Shown: positions 1-8,343, numbered from the stretch's first letter. The stretch is DNA of 64,000 bases from Sulfurimonas sp. (GCF_028714655.1 NZ_JAQTLY010000003.1:124001-188000); one strand, 5' to 3'. Made by a program: numbers and translations. Notes: generated by a model not told the origin, from the sequence alone.

Positions 1-200
1 CGCTGTTCACCTTTTTCATCATACATCCGCTCAATTAGCTCTTTCGTCTCTTCGCTCAAACGATGATATTTTTCCACTCCGGTGAAATAATGCTTACAAT
101 CCTGACAACGATATCGTTGCACCTTTCCCTCTGCCATAGGTTTCATCCCAGCTTTCACGATATGGCGTGATCCACACTTTTTACATTCCATATCCAACAT
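1..200 (-). CDS. IS1-type transposase N-terminal protein (InsA-like), partial
   Basis: The reading frame begins at an ATG complementary to 198-200 (or 189-191) and runs off the left window edge. The visible 66 residues contain a CxxC pair (CKKCGS), a second CxxC pair (CQDCKHYF) and a basic stretch between them. This is the zinc-finger arrangement of InsA-like N-terminal domains in IS1-family transposases. Just upstream, at 211-230, lies a sequence that fits an IS1-family terminal inverted repeat, so the gene sits at the right end of an insertion sequence. The rest of the transposase is outside the window, so intactness cannot be judged. The IS1 family is likely, the exact subgroup unknown. 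Confidence 0.7.
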   Translation of the reverse strand, partial: MLDMECKKCGSRHIVKAGMKPMAEGKVQRYRCQDCKHYFTGVEKYHRLSEETKELIERMYDEKGEQ

Positions 201-207
201 GAGCAAC

Positions 208-230
208 TAATGTGCCTAATAGTCAGTGCC
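208..230 (-). mobile_element. Terminal inverted repeat of the IS1-like element
   Basis: Read on the minus strand from 230 inward the sequence starts GGCACTGACTATTAGGCACA, matching the GGnnnTG terminal pattern of IS1-family elements. It lies 8-11 bases upstream of the transposase start, as expected for IS1. The other end and the target duplication are outside the window. Confidence 0.5.
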
Positions 231-308
231 GGATTTTTTAAATAAAGTAGCTTTAAATTCAGAATTAGATAAAATTAAACAGTGTGTTTAATATAAAAAA
301 AGTGACTG

Positions 309-330
309 AATTTGAAAAATATTTCAAATT
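309..330. promoter_or_regulatory. Inverted repeat overlapping the methyltransferase promoter
   Basis: AATTTGAAA at 309-317 and TTTCAAATT at 322-330 form perfect 9-base arms around 4 bases. The right arm overlaps the first bases of the proposed -35 box at 329-334. This is the geometry of a repressor operator, possibly for autoregulation of the modification gene. No regulator gene is visible next to it. Confidence 0.4.
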
Positions 331-356
331 GCAATATTTTTAGAGTTATTTATAAA
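329..356 (+). promoter_or_regulatory. Probable sigma-70 promoter of the methyltransferase-DUF262-HEPN operon
   Basis: TTGCAA at 329-334 and TATAAA at 351-356 are separated by 16 bases and lie 37 bases upstream of the ATG at 393. A GAGG ribosome-binding site sits at about 382-385. The three downstream genes overlap, so this could drive all of them. Confidence 0.45.
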
Positions 357-392
357 AATCAGATAGAGTTAAGAAATTAGTGAGGTGTTATT

Positions 393-1463
393 ATGACAAA
401 ACAAAAAATATCTGCCGTAGATTTATTTTGCGGTATCGGTGGTTTATCATTTGGTTTAAAAAAATCAGGAATAGAGATAAAGGCTGGAATTGATTTTGAT
501 GACTCCTGTAAATATGCTTATGAAACTAATTGTAATTCTGAATTTATGTATGCTGATGTATCAAGTGTGCAAAAAGAAGATATCAATAAATATTTTGAGG
601 AAGATGAAATAAAAGTTTTAGTTGGATGTGCCCCCTGTCAACCATTTTCTACTTATACGCTAAATGGAGATAAACAAAAAGATCAAAGATGGCAACTTTT
701 ATATCATTTTGCTAGACTAATCAAAGAAACAAACCCAGACATAGTTTCAATGGAAAATGTACCTAATCTTTTAAATTTTAAAAAAGAGCCTGTGTTGGAT
801 AATTTTATTAAAGATTTGAAAGATGGTGGCTACTATGTATGGCACGGTATAGTTTATTCTCCAGACTATGGGATTCCTCAAAAAAGAAAAAGATTAGTGT
901 TGCTTGCATCAAAAAAAGGTGAGATAAAGATTATCAAACCTACGCATAAACCAAATGAATATGTAACTGTAAAAGATGTTATTGGAAACTTGGCTCCGAT
1001 AGGTGCAGGAGAAACTGCGATGAATGATTTTATACATAAGGCTTCTAATATTTCAGAAAAAAACTTAAAAAGAATTAGACAATCTAAACCTGGTGGAAGT
1101 TGGAAAACGGACTGGGATGAAGAGCTAAAGCTTGAGTGTCACAAAAAAGAGAATGGAAAATCGTACGGAAGTGTATATGGCAGAATGAGATGGAATGAAC
1201 CGTCACCGACAATGACTACTTTTTGTACAGGCATCGGAAATGGAAGATTTGGGCATCCTGAACAAGATAGAGCTATTTCACTGAGAGAGGCTGCAATATT
1301 ACAAACTTTTCCTAAAGATTATAAATTTGTAGATAAAGAGGAAAATTTAAAGTTTGGGCAAGTATCAAGACAAATAGGCAATGCAGTGCCTCCGAAATTG
1401 GGTGAGGTTATAGGGAAAAGTATTATAGAACATTTAAAGGAGTTTGACAATGGCGAAAATTAA
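393..1463 (+). CDS. DNA (cytosine-5-)-methyltransferase
   Basis: This 356-residue enzyme transfers a methyl group from S-adenosylmethionine to C5 of cytosine in DNA. The family motifs appear in order: FCGIGG near residue 12 (SAM binding), PCQP at 81-84 with the catalytic Cys82, ENV at 121-123, the QxRxR motif at 163-167 and QIGNAVPP near the C-terminus. The target-recognition region lies between about 190 and 300; its specificity cannot be read from the sequence. The gene is very AT-rich and overlaps the next gene by 14 bases. No classical restriction endonuclease follows; instead a DUF262 protein and a HEPN protein do. Its likely role is modification of host DNA in a defence locus next to an insertion sequence. 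Confidence 0.9.
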   Translation: MTKQKISAVDLFCGIGGLSFGLKKSGIEIKAGIDFDDSCKYAYETNCNSEFMYADVSSVQKEDINKYFEEDEIKVLVGCAPCQPFSTYTLNGDKQKDQRWQLLYHFARLIKETNPDIVSMENVPNLLNFKKEPVLDNFIKDLKDGGYYVWHGIVYSPDYGIPQKRKRLVLLASKKGEIKIIKPTHKPNEYVTVKDVIGNLAPIGAGETAMNDFIHKASNISEKNLKRIRQSKPGGSWKTDWDEELKLECHKKENGKSYGSVYGRMRWNEPSPTMTTFCTGIGNGRFGHPEQDRAISLREAAILQTFPKDYKFVDKEENLKFGQVSRQIGNAVPPKLGEVIGKSIIEHLKEFDNGEN

Positions 1464-2532
1464 AAGTAAATATACTGAAGAAGAGCAAAACAAAATTCAA
1501 GAACAAATAAATACTGAGTCTGGTTTGTATGACTATATGTCCAAAGATTATCCATTTGAGGTAATTGAATCAAAATTTGGAGATGAAGGCGATGAAAAAG
1601 CAACTCTTTATGTTCCTGAATATCAAAGAGAATTTGTTTGGGATCCAAAAAAGCAATCAAGATTTATCGAATCAGTTTTATTGGGTGTGCCATTAACTCC
1701 TTTTTTAGTGTCTGAAGATGAAAATGGGAGATTGGAAATTATTGATGGTTCGCAAAGAATTAGAACATTAATAGCATTTCATGAAGACAAATTACGATTA
1801 AGGGGTCTTGAAAAACTTGATAAAATTAATGGTGCTAAGTTTAAAGACTTACCTAAAAAAGCACAAACTTACTTTAATAATAGGGATTTCAAAATTATCA
1901 TTACAGATGAAGCAGAAAAACAAGTTAAGCAAGATATATTTAACAGAATAAATACAAGTAGTGAAGCTTTAACTGATAGTGAAATACGAAAAGGAGCATA
2001 TGCTGGGAATTTTTATACAATGATTCTTGAATTAAAAGATAATCAAGCATTTAAAGCAGTTTGTCCAATTTCTGAAACTAAAGAGCTAAGAGGAGAATAT
2101 GAGGAGTTAATTTTGAGGTTTTTTTCATATATTGATAGATATCAAGAATTTAAACATGATGTAGCAAATTTTTTAAATGATTATCTTGATGAAATGAATG
2201 AGCAAATTTTTGATAAAGATTTATATTTAAAATCATTTAACGATATGGTTAATTTTATTAACAAAAATTTTCCTTTAGGATTTAGAAAAGAAGCTAGCAA
2301 TAATTCAACTCCACGAGTAAGGTTTGAGGCAATATCAGTAGGTGTTCATTTAGCATTAAAAGAAAATCCATCTTTAACTAATCCAAATATGGACTGGCTA
2401 GAGTCTGAAGGTTTTAAAAATCAAACTACTTCGGATGCAAGCAATAACCCTAATAGATTAAAAAATAGAATAGAGTTTGTAAGAGATGGTTTGTTGGGTC
2501 GATTAACGCCTGATAGGTTGATTAATGGTTAG
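1450..2532 (+). CDS. DUF262 (GmrSD N-terminal type, ParB-like) protein
   Basis: DUF262 proteins carry a ParB/Srx-like fold seen in the GmrS half of type IV restriction enzymes and in other defence proteins. The signature QREFVW lies at about residues 59-64 and DGSQR at about 99-103, as in nucleotide-hydrolysing or nicking DUF262 domains. The C-terminal 200 residues are helical with no HNH motif of the DUF1524 type, so the GmrD nuclease half seems absent. I chose the ATG at 1450 over the TTG at 1444 because AAGGAG at 1437-1442 is well spaced. The start lies inside the methyltransferase gene and the stop inside the HEPN gene, so the three are translationally coupled. A defence role is inferred from family and context. 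Confidence 0.8.
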   Translation: MAKIKSKYTEEEQNKIQEQINTESGLYDYMSKDYPFEVIESKFGDEGDEKATLYVPEYQREFVWDPKKQSRFIESVLLGVPLTPFLVSEDENGRLEIIDGSQRIRTLIAFHEDKLRLRGLEKLDKINGAKFKDLPKKAQTYFNNRDFKIIITDEAEKQVKQDIFNRINTSSEALTDSEIRKGAYAGNFYTMILELKDNQAFKAVCPISETKELRGEYEELILRFFSYIDRYQEFKHDVANFLNDYLDEMNEQIFDKDLYLKSFNDMVNFINKNFPLGFRKEASNNSTPRVRFEAISVGVHLALKENPSLTNPNMDWLESEGFKNQTTSDASNNPNRLKNRIEFVRDGLLGRLTPDRLING

Positions 2533-3214
2533 CACAAAAAGTGATTTTGAACAAAGAAAAGATGAAATTGATGAGTACTTTTCATTCCTTGAAATACTTA
2601 ACAACGAAAATGTATCACTTAAGTATAGCGATATTAATGGTATCAAAAATATTCAAATATCTCAAAAACTTCACAAAATATTTATAGCGAATACTTTTTT
2701 GCTTTTATACAATATTGTTGAATCAACAGTCAGGAATTCGATAGTTGAAATTTACAACAAAATTCAAGATGATGAAGTTAGTTATAAATATTTATCAGAA
2801 AAAATAAAACAAATTTGGCTTCATAAGAAAAGAAAAGCTTTTATTGTTAAAGATGAAGGAGATGAAAGTATTGAAAAAAAACTTCAAAATATTATTGAAG
2901 AAATAATTAATACTGAAATTATAGTTTTGACTGAAAAAGACATTTACATTTCAGGAAATATTGATGCACAAGAAATTAGGAATTTAGCCAATAAAATAGG
3001 ATTTGAAATTTCAAGAGATGGTAGGCATCTTGAAGATATTAAAGTTAAACGAAATCGTCTTGCACATGGTGAACAAACTTTTTATGAAATAGGAAAAGAT
3101 TTTACATATAATGAACTAAATAATTACAAACAAAATACTTTCGAGCATTTAGAAGATGTTATTGAAAAAATAGAAAAATTTATTAATGAAAAAAAGTATC
3201 AAATTGCCGTATAA
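2525..3214 (+). CDS. HEPN-domain RNase-like protein (MAE_28990/MAE_18760 type)
   Basis: This 229-residue, mostly helical, charged protein contains the HEPN catalytic signature Rx4H as RNRLAH, with Arg176 and His181. Upstream residues include a long helical segment with ESTVRNS near 66-72, typical of this HEPN subfamily. HEPN proteins of defence loci are metal-independent RNases that cleave host RNA when triggered. The start overlaps the DUF262 gene by 8 bases. It is the last gene before the convergent miaA and probably the toxic effector of the three-gene set. Which trigger releases it is unknown. The low-complexity, AT-rich codon use matches the two genes before it. Confidence 0.75.
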   Translation: MVSTKSDFEQRKDEIDEYFSFLEILNNENVSLKYSDINGIKNIQISQKLHKIFIANTFLLLYNIVESTVRNSIVEIYNKIQDDEVSYKYLSEKIKQIWLHKKRKAFIVKDEGDESIEKKLQNIIEEIINTEIIVLTEKDIYISGNIDAQEIRNLANKIGFEISRDGRHLEDIKVKRNRLAHGEQTFYEIGKDFTYNELNNYKQNTFEHLEDVIEKIEKFINEKKYQIAV

Positions 3215-3229
3215 ATAATATAAATTATC

Positions 3230-4111
3230 TCAAATGATAATTTCTTCCAACTCCTCAAGCGGCGCACTTATAACACCCTCAAACTGAGTGCGGTTAAAAG
3301 TCTGCTGTCGTTTTGCAAGCTGGGCGGTGTGGGTGGAGATATTTTCACACATCTCATCTTTTGTGACTTTGCCATCAAGATACTCCAAAACTTCTATGAT
3401 TCCTATTGAACTCATAGAATGAGGGAGTCTTGTGTATCGCTGTTCTAGGCGGCATATTTCATCTATAAGTCCGCCCTCGTACATCTTTTGGGTGCGTTTT
3501 TTTATCCTCTCTCGCAAAACTTCTCTTTCAACCTCAATGTTATAGATAGGTAGATTCTCTATAACCGGTTTTGGCGGATTTTGCCTAAACCATTCGCTTG
3601 GAGTCAAACCTGAGGCTTCATATATAAGAAGAGCTTTTTCTATCCTATATCTGTCATTTTGAGAGATGTTTTGCATATATTGTTTATCTAAAGTATATAA
3701 AAAATCATAACTCTCTTGCAGATTAAGCAGCCTTTTTTCAACTCTTTTTTTTGTTGCATCATCTATCTTTGGGATGTTTGAGAGTCCATCAACAAGCATT
3801 TTTAGATAAAAGGAAGTTCCGCCGACGATGATGAGGTTTTTACTCTCGTCTTGGCACTTTTGCATTACCTCTTTGTAAAGTCTTATAAATATATCAACAC
3901 TAAAGTACTCATTCGGGTATAAAACATCTATACCGAAATGCCTAATCTCTTGGAGTTCGCATTTAGAGGGTTTTGCAGAGACGATGTCTATCTCTTTGTA
4001 GATGCTAAGAGAATCTATGGAGAGTATATAAGCGTTGATTTTTTTAGCGACTTTAATGGCTAAGTCACTTTTTCCCGAAGCAGTTGGACCGATGATAGCT
4101 AGTTGAATCAT
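3230..4111 (-). CDS. miaA: tRNA dimethylallyltransferase MiaA
   Basis: MiaA adds the dimethylallyl group to N6 of A37 in tRNAs that read codons starting with U. The P-loop GPTASGKS sits at residues 8-15, followed by the DSxxxY region (SIDSLSIYKEID) and a SAKPS segment. Length (293) is normal to slightly short for the family. It is convergent with the HEPN gene, only 15 bases apart. There is no ribosome-binding site: TATAAT on the minus strand ends exactly 6 bases before the ATG, which suggests a leaderless transcript. Confidence 0.93.
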   Translation of the reverse strand: MIQLAIIGPTASGKSDLAIKVAKKINAYILSIDSLSIYKEIDIVSAKPSKCELQEIRHFGIDVLYPNEYFSVDIFIRLYKEVMQKCQDESKNLIIVGGTSFYLKMLVDGLSNIPKIDDATKKRVEKRLLNLQESYDFLYTLDKQYMQNISQNDRYRIEKALLIYEASGLTPSEWFRQNPPKPVIENLPIYNIEVEREVLRERIKKRTQKMYEGGLIDEICRLEQRYTRLPHSMSSIGIIEVLEYLDGKVTKDEMCENISTHTAQLAKRQQTFNRTQFEGVISAPLEELEEIII

Positions 4112-4117
4112 GGCGAA

Positions 4118-4123
4118 ATTATA
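4118..4123 (-). promoter_or_regulatory. -10 box of miaA, leaderless geometry
   Basis: TATAAT on the minus strand is followed by TTCGCC and then the miaA ATG. Transcription starting about 7 bases after the box would begin at or within a base of the start codon. No Shine-Dalgarno sequence fits in the gap. Confidence 0.6.
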
Positions 4124-4177
4124 TCATTTTAAATCAACTTTGGGTAAAATGAAACAAAAACTAAATTAGGGTCAAAT

Positions 4178-5038
4178 TTGCAAAAATATATAAATAAACT
4201 CAAAGATTTTAATGAACTGGTTATGTTTGAACACTCTATCTTTTCACTTCCTTTTATTTTTATAGCTATGATAGTGGCGGCTGATGGCTGGTTTGGTTTT
4301 ACTCTGCTTATTTTAGGAGCGCTTGCGGCGGTGAGTGCTAGAAATTTTGCAATGGGGTTAAACAGATTTGCAGACAGAGACATAGATGCACTCAACCCTA
4401 GAACTATGTCAAGACCGAATGTTGACGGGCGGCTTGATGCTTCATCTATATTAATTTTTATTGCGGTAAATGCTTTTGCTTTTGTCGGTGTGGCATATCT
4501 AATAAATTCTTTGGCATTTTATCTTAGTTTTCCGATACTCTTTATTTTAGGGAGTTACTCATATTTTAAAAGGTTCTCATCTTTGGCACATATAGTGTTA
4601 GGGATGTCGCTTGGGCTTGCTCCTATTGCGGGTGTTGTTGCTGTAAGTGCCGAGATAACTGCTTGGTCGGTTATGCTTAGTTTGGGAGTAATATTTTGGG
4701 TTGCAGGCTTTGATTTGCTATACTCTTTGCAAGATATGGATTTTGACAGAGAAAAAGGGTTGCACTCTATTCCCTCAAAATACGGCTCCGACGCAACACT
4801 TAAAATTTCGGCTTTTTTTCATATGTTAACCGTAATTTTTTGGGTACTGTTTGTCTGGGTTGCAGGGCTTGGAGTATTTGCTTATACTGCTGTAGCTTTA
4901 AGTACTTTTATGCTCGGCTATGAACACTATTTAGTTAGAAAAGATTTTACTAAGATTGACCGTGCTTTTTTTACGGTAAACGGTTATCTCGGTATTGCTT
5001 TTTTTATTTTAATCGTATTGGATGAGGTGATATTATGA
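4178..5038 (+). CDS. mqnP: Menaquinone biosynthesis prenyltransferase MqnP (UbiA family)
   Basis: This integral membrane enzyme of the UbiA family is expected to prenylate 1,4-dihydroxy-6-naphthoate in the futalosine route to menaquinone. The first aspartate motif is NRFADRDID at residues 62-70 and the second is QDMDFDREKG about 130 residues later; both coordinate magnesium-diphosphate. About eight to nine hydrophobic helices follow. The start is a TTG at 4178 with AGGG a few bases upstream; no earlier ATG is in frame. It overlaps the next gene by an ATGA junction. Assignment to MqnP rather than UbiA is based on the taxon, which makes menaquinone. Confidence 0.85.
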   Translation: MQKYINKLKDFNELVMFEHSIFSLPFIFIAMIVAADGWFGFTLLILGALAAVSARNFAMGLNRFADRDIDALNPRTMSRPNVDGRLDASSILIFIAVNAFAFVGVAYLINSLAFYLSFPILFILGSYSYFKRFSSLAHIVLGMSLGLAPIAGVVAVSAEITAWSVMLSLGVIFWVAGFDLLYSLQDMDFDREKGLHSIPSKYGSDATLKISAFFHMLTVIFWVLFVWVAGLGVFAYTAVALSTFMLGYEHYLVRKDFTKIDRAFFTVNGYLGIAFFILIVLDEVIL

Positions 5039-5556
5039 GTGTAAGATTAGTTAGCGCGCCGATTAATATAGTTTTTAGTAAAGTAGATGCGGACAAAGAG
5101 GCATATTTAAGAGAGTATCAGTACTTAAGCGAAAGTGAAGATGATTCGATAAATCAGTGGTTAAAACTGGCTCGCGCAAAGGGTGAAACAAATGATACGG
5201 ATCCTGTTTTGTTAAATCTTATAGTAGAACTGCACAAAAAGATAGATGCCCTAGAGCGGTTTTTAAAAAATGAAGAACCTAAAAAATTGTCTCTTATGTA
5301 TGAGATTCCCATAGAGTCTATCGGGTTTGAGCACTTTAAATTATCGCAGGATATTTTAGAAGAGGGTGCGGAGTATTACGGCAGAGTTGAAATGCCTGTT
5401 CGCCCAAGAAGGGATGTCTGCATATTTTTTACTGCAATCGATAAGTCGCTGGCTAAAATAACTAAAATACATGAACGAGAAAACAGAGAGTGGGCTGCAT
5501 ATTTAACGGCAAGAGAGAGAGTGCTCATTCGTGAAGCCAGAGAGAGCAAAGAATGA
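5035..5556 (+). CDS. Unknown cytosolic protein, PilZ-like
   Basis: I do not recognise this 173-residue protein with certainty. Residues about 85-130 (MYEIPIESIGFEHFKLSQDILEEG) resemble the beta-strand and S-x-G core of PilZ domains, but the RxxxR cyclic-di-GMP box is not clear. The N-terminal half and the C-terminal 40 residues are helical and charged. It starts in an ATGA overlap with mqnP and ends in an ATGA overlap with the next gene, so it is firmly inside the mqnP-to-murG operon. A role near the envelope or motility would be a guess. Confidence 0.6.
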   Translation: MSVRLVSAPINIVFSKVDADKEAYLREYQYLSESEDDSINQWLKLARAKGETNDTDPVLLNLIVELHKKIDALERFLKNEEPKKLSLMYEIPIESIGFEHFKLSQDILEEGAEYYGRVEMPVRPRRDVCIFFTAIDKSLAKITKIHERENREWAAYLTARERVLIREARESKE

Positions 5557-6071
5557 ATATGGAGCATATAAACATAGAGTATTTAGTGGTTGCTATGGGA
5601 GCCATGATTTTATATCTAATTTACTATGTTTTTACAAAAGATTCGGAGTATAATAAAAATATTCGTGCAGTTGCGACTGTGGCAGAAGAGCTAAATAAAG
5701 AGATTTTTTACCTAAAAAAAAAGCTAAACGATACACAAATCAATATTAAAAATAATAGTTCTCGTATGAACGATGAAGACATTTATCAAGAGATAGAGAG
5801 AACTGTTTATGATATGGTTAAGCCTATTTCGCTTAGTTTAAAAAGATTGGAAGAGGGTATCCAAAGAATAGATGAACATGTTGATGCAAGAATCTCTTCG
5901 TTGGAGAGCGGTGTGAAGCAGATATCTATTCCCGCTTCGATTCACGGTAATGATGATGAAAAGATTATATCATTATATAAACAGGGAATAACGCTTGAGA
6001 CTATCTCAAAAGAGCTGCATATATCTAAAGCAGAAGTTGAATTTGTACTGAAAATCAACAAGATAAAGTAA
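5553..6071 (+). CDS. Membrane-anchored coiled-coil protein with C-terminal HTH-like segment
   Basis: The 172-residue product has one N-terminal transmembrane helix (residues about 9-28), then a long charged coiled-coil region (about 35-120), and a C-terminal segment (ISLYKQGITLETISKELHIS) that reads like a helix-turn-helix. A similar C-terminal block occurs in SwrB/DUF6115-type proteins, but I claim only resemblance. It begins in an ATGA overlap (ATG at 5553; a second ATG at 5559 is possible) and is followed by ftsW after 6 bases. Its operon position suggests a division or envelope role. Confidence 0.6.
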   Translation: MNMEHINIEYLVVAMGAMILYLIYYVFTKDSEYNKNIRAVATVAEELNKEIFYLKKKLNDTQINIKNNSSRMNDEDIYQEIERTVYDMVKPISLSLKRLEEGIQRIDEHVDARISSLESGVKQISIPASIHGNDDEKIISLYKQGITLETISKELHISKAEVEFVLKINKIK

Positions 6072-6077
6072 CTATAT

Positions 6078-7241
6078 ATGGCTGATAGAAAACTCTTTAC
6101 ATTTGTCTCAATGTTAATCGGCATTAGTATTTTTCTCATATATTCGCTCTCCGTATACACGACTATACTTTTTGGAGTAAACGAGTTTCATTTTGCAATA
6201 AGACAAACAGCTTTTGGATTTTTAAGCATACTGATAATTTGGCTTTTGGCTCAAGGGGATCCGGATAAACTTTTAACACCCATAGGGTTTACGCTATTTA
6301 TCGGTTCGGCAATTTTGATGATAGCTATGCCGTTTTTGCCCGGGTTTTTGGTTTCAGCAGTAGGCGGTGCAAAGAGATGGATAAAAGTTTTTGGATTTTC
6401 ACTGGCACCGGTTGAGTTTTTTAAAGTCGGATTTGTATATTTTTTAGCATGGAGTTTTTCAAGAAGACTCGGACATCACGGCGGCATGGGAGTAAAAGAG
6501 GAGTTTATCAGATTTACTCCGTACGGAATAGTTTTTATACTCTCTATGTTTATTATAGCTTTTGTTCAAAATGACTTGGGTCAGGTTGTGGTACTCGGTC
6601 TTACTCTGCTTTTTATGCTTATGTTTGCCGGAAGCAGTTTTAGGTTCTTCTTGACTCTTATGATTGGAGCGGTACTCTTTTTTCTATTTTTCATTTTTAC
6701 GGCAGAACATAGGATATTGCGTATAAAATCTTGGTGGGCATTGGCACAAAATAGTGTTTTAGAGATTTTCCCCGAAGCCGTAGCGGCACGCTTAAGAGTT
6801 CCGACAGAGGTTGAACCGTATCAGATAGGACACTCGCTTAATGCTATTCATAACGGGGGACTTTTTGGCGTTGGAGTATCAAACGGAACTTTTAAGTTAG
6901 GATTTTTAAGTGAAGTTCATACTGACTTTATTTTAGCAGGACTTGCCGAGGAGTTCGGATTTATCGGGGTTTTAGTCGTTGTAAGTATATTTATATTGAT
7001 GCTTCAGAGAATTTTTAAGATTGCAAATAGAACAGATGATTCAAGAATATATCTATTTAGTTTGGGTATCGGATTTTTACTAGCTTTTGCATTTTTAGTA
7101 AATGCATACGGAATCAGTGGAATTACCCCGATTAAAGGAATCTCCGTTCCGTTTTTAAGCTATGGCGGATCTTCGATTTTAGCTGCTTCCGTCGGAATAG
7201 GTATGGTTTTGATGGCATCGAAAAAAATAAAAATGGATTGA
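6078..7241 (+). CDS. ftsW: FtsW/RodA-type lipid II polymerase, probably FtsW
   Basis: This SEDS-family membrane protein polymerises lipid II glycan chains at the division septum. It has about ten transmembrane helices. The C-terminal block with GISGITPIKGISVPFLSYGGSS is the SEDS hallmark, and KRWIKVFGFSLAPVEFFKV near residue 95 is typical of FtsW/RodA. The direct neighbour murG, which makes lipid II, supports FtsW rather than RodA. It lies 13 bases before murG in the same operon. Confidence 0.9.
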   Translation: MADRKLFTFVSMLIGISIFLIYSLSVYTTILFGVNEFHFAIRQTAFGFLSILIIWLLAQGDPDKLLTPIGFTLFIGSAILMIAMPFLPGFLVSAVGGAKRWIKVFGFSLAPVEFFKVGFVYFLAWSFSRRLGHHGGMGVKEEFIRFTPYGIVFILSMFIIAFVQNDLGQVVVLGLTLLFMLMFAGSSFRFFLTLMIGAVLFFLFFIFTAEHRILRIKSWWALAQNSVLEIFPEAVAARLRVPTEVEPYQIGHSLNAIHNGGLFGVGVSNGTFKLGFLSEVHTDFILAGLAEEFGFIGVLVVVSIFILMLQRIFKIANRTDDSRIYLFSLGIGFLLAFAFLVNAYGISGITPIKGISVPFLSYGGSSILAASVGIGMVLMASKKIKMD

Positions 7242-7254
7242 GATGGAGAAATAG

Positions 7255-8265
7255 ATGAAGTTTTGCATAACGGGCGGAGGAACGGGCGGACATTTGATGA
7301 TTGCAGAGGCTCTGGTCGAAGCTGCGGTAAATGACGGACATGAAGCCATCTTTATAGGCTCGATGAGTGGGCAGGATAGAAAATATTTTGAATCGCACAG
7401 CCTTTTTTCACATGTATATTTTTTGGAAACGACAGGCGTCGTAAACCAAAAAGGTTTTGGTAAATTAAAAGCTCTTTGGTTGGTGCTTCGTGCTTTTTTT
7501 GCTTCAAGAAAAATACTAAAAAAACATAATATTGAAGCAACTTACAGTGTGGGCGGATTTTCGGCCGCTCCCGCATCTTTTGCAACTTTAAGCCTCTTTA
7601 AACCTCTTTTTATACATGAACAAAATGCAGTTGAGGGAAGATTAAATTCGCTCTTAAAGCCATTTAGCAAAAGATTTATAAGCGCATATGATAAAAATTC
7701 TCCCATTCAAGGCTATCCCGTTAAAGATGAATTTTTTAAGAGCGCAAGAGTGAGAAGCGAGATAAAAACTATTATTTTCTTAGGCGGTTCACAGGGTGCA
7801 AAAGCTATAAATGATTTGGCTTTAAGTATGGCAAAAGAGCTACAAAAATCAGGTATAAAGATAATCCATCAAGCCGGCGAGAGGGATTTTGAGAGAGTAA
7901 AAAAAGAGTATGAAGAGTTGCAGGTAGAAGCAGAACTTTATGCATTTACAAAAGAGATGAGTCATCTTATGTCAAGAGCAGATTTGGCAGTAAGCCGCTC
8001 AGGTGCGAGTACGCTTTGGGAGTTGTGTGCAAACGGTTTGCCTGCACTATTTATCCCGTTTCCTCATGCGGCATCCGATCATCAATACCATAACGCCAAG
8101 TTTATAGTTGAAAATGATTTAGGTTGGTGCAAGAGAGAAGATGAAGATTTAAAATCAATTTTAATTTCAATTTTGCCTCAAAACCTAGAGAGTAAAAGCA
8201 AAGCCCTTTTAGAACGCTCAAGCAGAGATGTGGCAAAAAAGATGATTCAGGATGCGGTTGGCTGA
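7255..8265 (+). CDS. murG: UDP-GlcNAc:undecaprenyl-PP-MurNAc-pentapeptide GlcNAc transferase MurG
   Basis: MurG makes lipid II from lipid I at the inner face of the membrane. The glycine-rich acceptor loop GGGTGGH is at residues 6-12, HEQNAVEGRLN near 120 fits the second family motif, GGSQGAK lies near 178, and the donor-site motif SRSGASTLWELCANGLPA with a HAASDHQ segment follows at about 245-280. The length of 336 is typical. It closes the operon that starts with mqnP; a 78-base gap separates it from the next gene. Confidence 0.95.
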   Translation: MKFCITGGGTGGHLMIAEALVEAAVNDGHEAIFIGSMSGQDRKYFESHSLFSHVYFLETTGVVNQKGFGKLKALWLVLRAFFASRKILKKHNIEATYSVGGFSAAPASFATLSLFKPLFIHEQNAVEGRLNSLLKPFSKRFISAYDKNSPIQGYPVKDEFFKSARVRSEIKTIIFLGGSQGAKAINDLALSMAKELQKSGIKIIHQAGERDFERVKKEYEELQVEAELYAFTKEMSHLMSRADLAVSRSGASTLWELCANGLPALFIPFPHAASDHQYHNAKFIVENDLGWCKREDEDLKSILISILPQNLESKSKALLERSSRDVAKKMIQDAVG

Positions 8266-8302
8266 TTCTTTTGTGTTAAAGAGAACTTTTAATAAAATAA
8301 AG

Positions 8303-8308
8303 TAGAAT
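8303..8308 (+). promoter_or_regulatory. Probable -10 box for the cytochrome b gene
   Basis: TAGAAT lies 36 bases before the ATG at 8344 in an AT-rich gap after murG. An AAAGGA ribosome-binding site sits at about 8332-8337. No clear -35 box is present, which is common for sigma-70 promoters of Campylobacterota. Confidence 0.35.
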
Positions 8309-8343
8309 ATTAGCAGTAAATTACTAAGCATAAAGGATTTTAT

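Noticed and set aside
1460..1660. Minus-strand frame opposite the DUF262 gene
   Set aside because: A shadow of the coding strand; no start signal.
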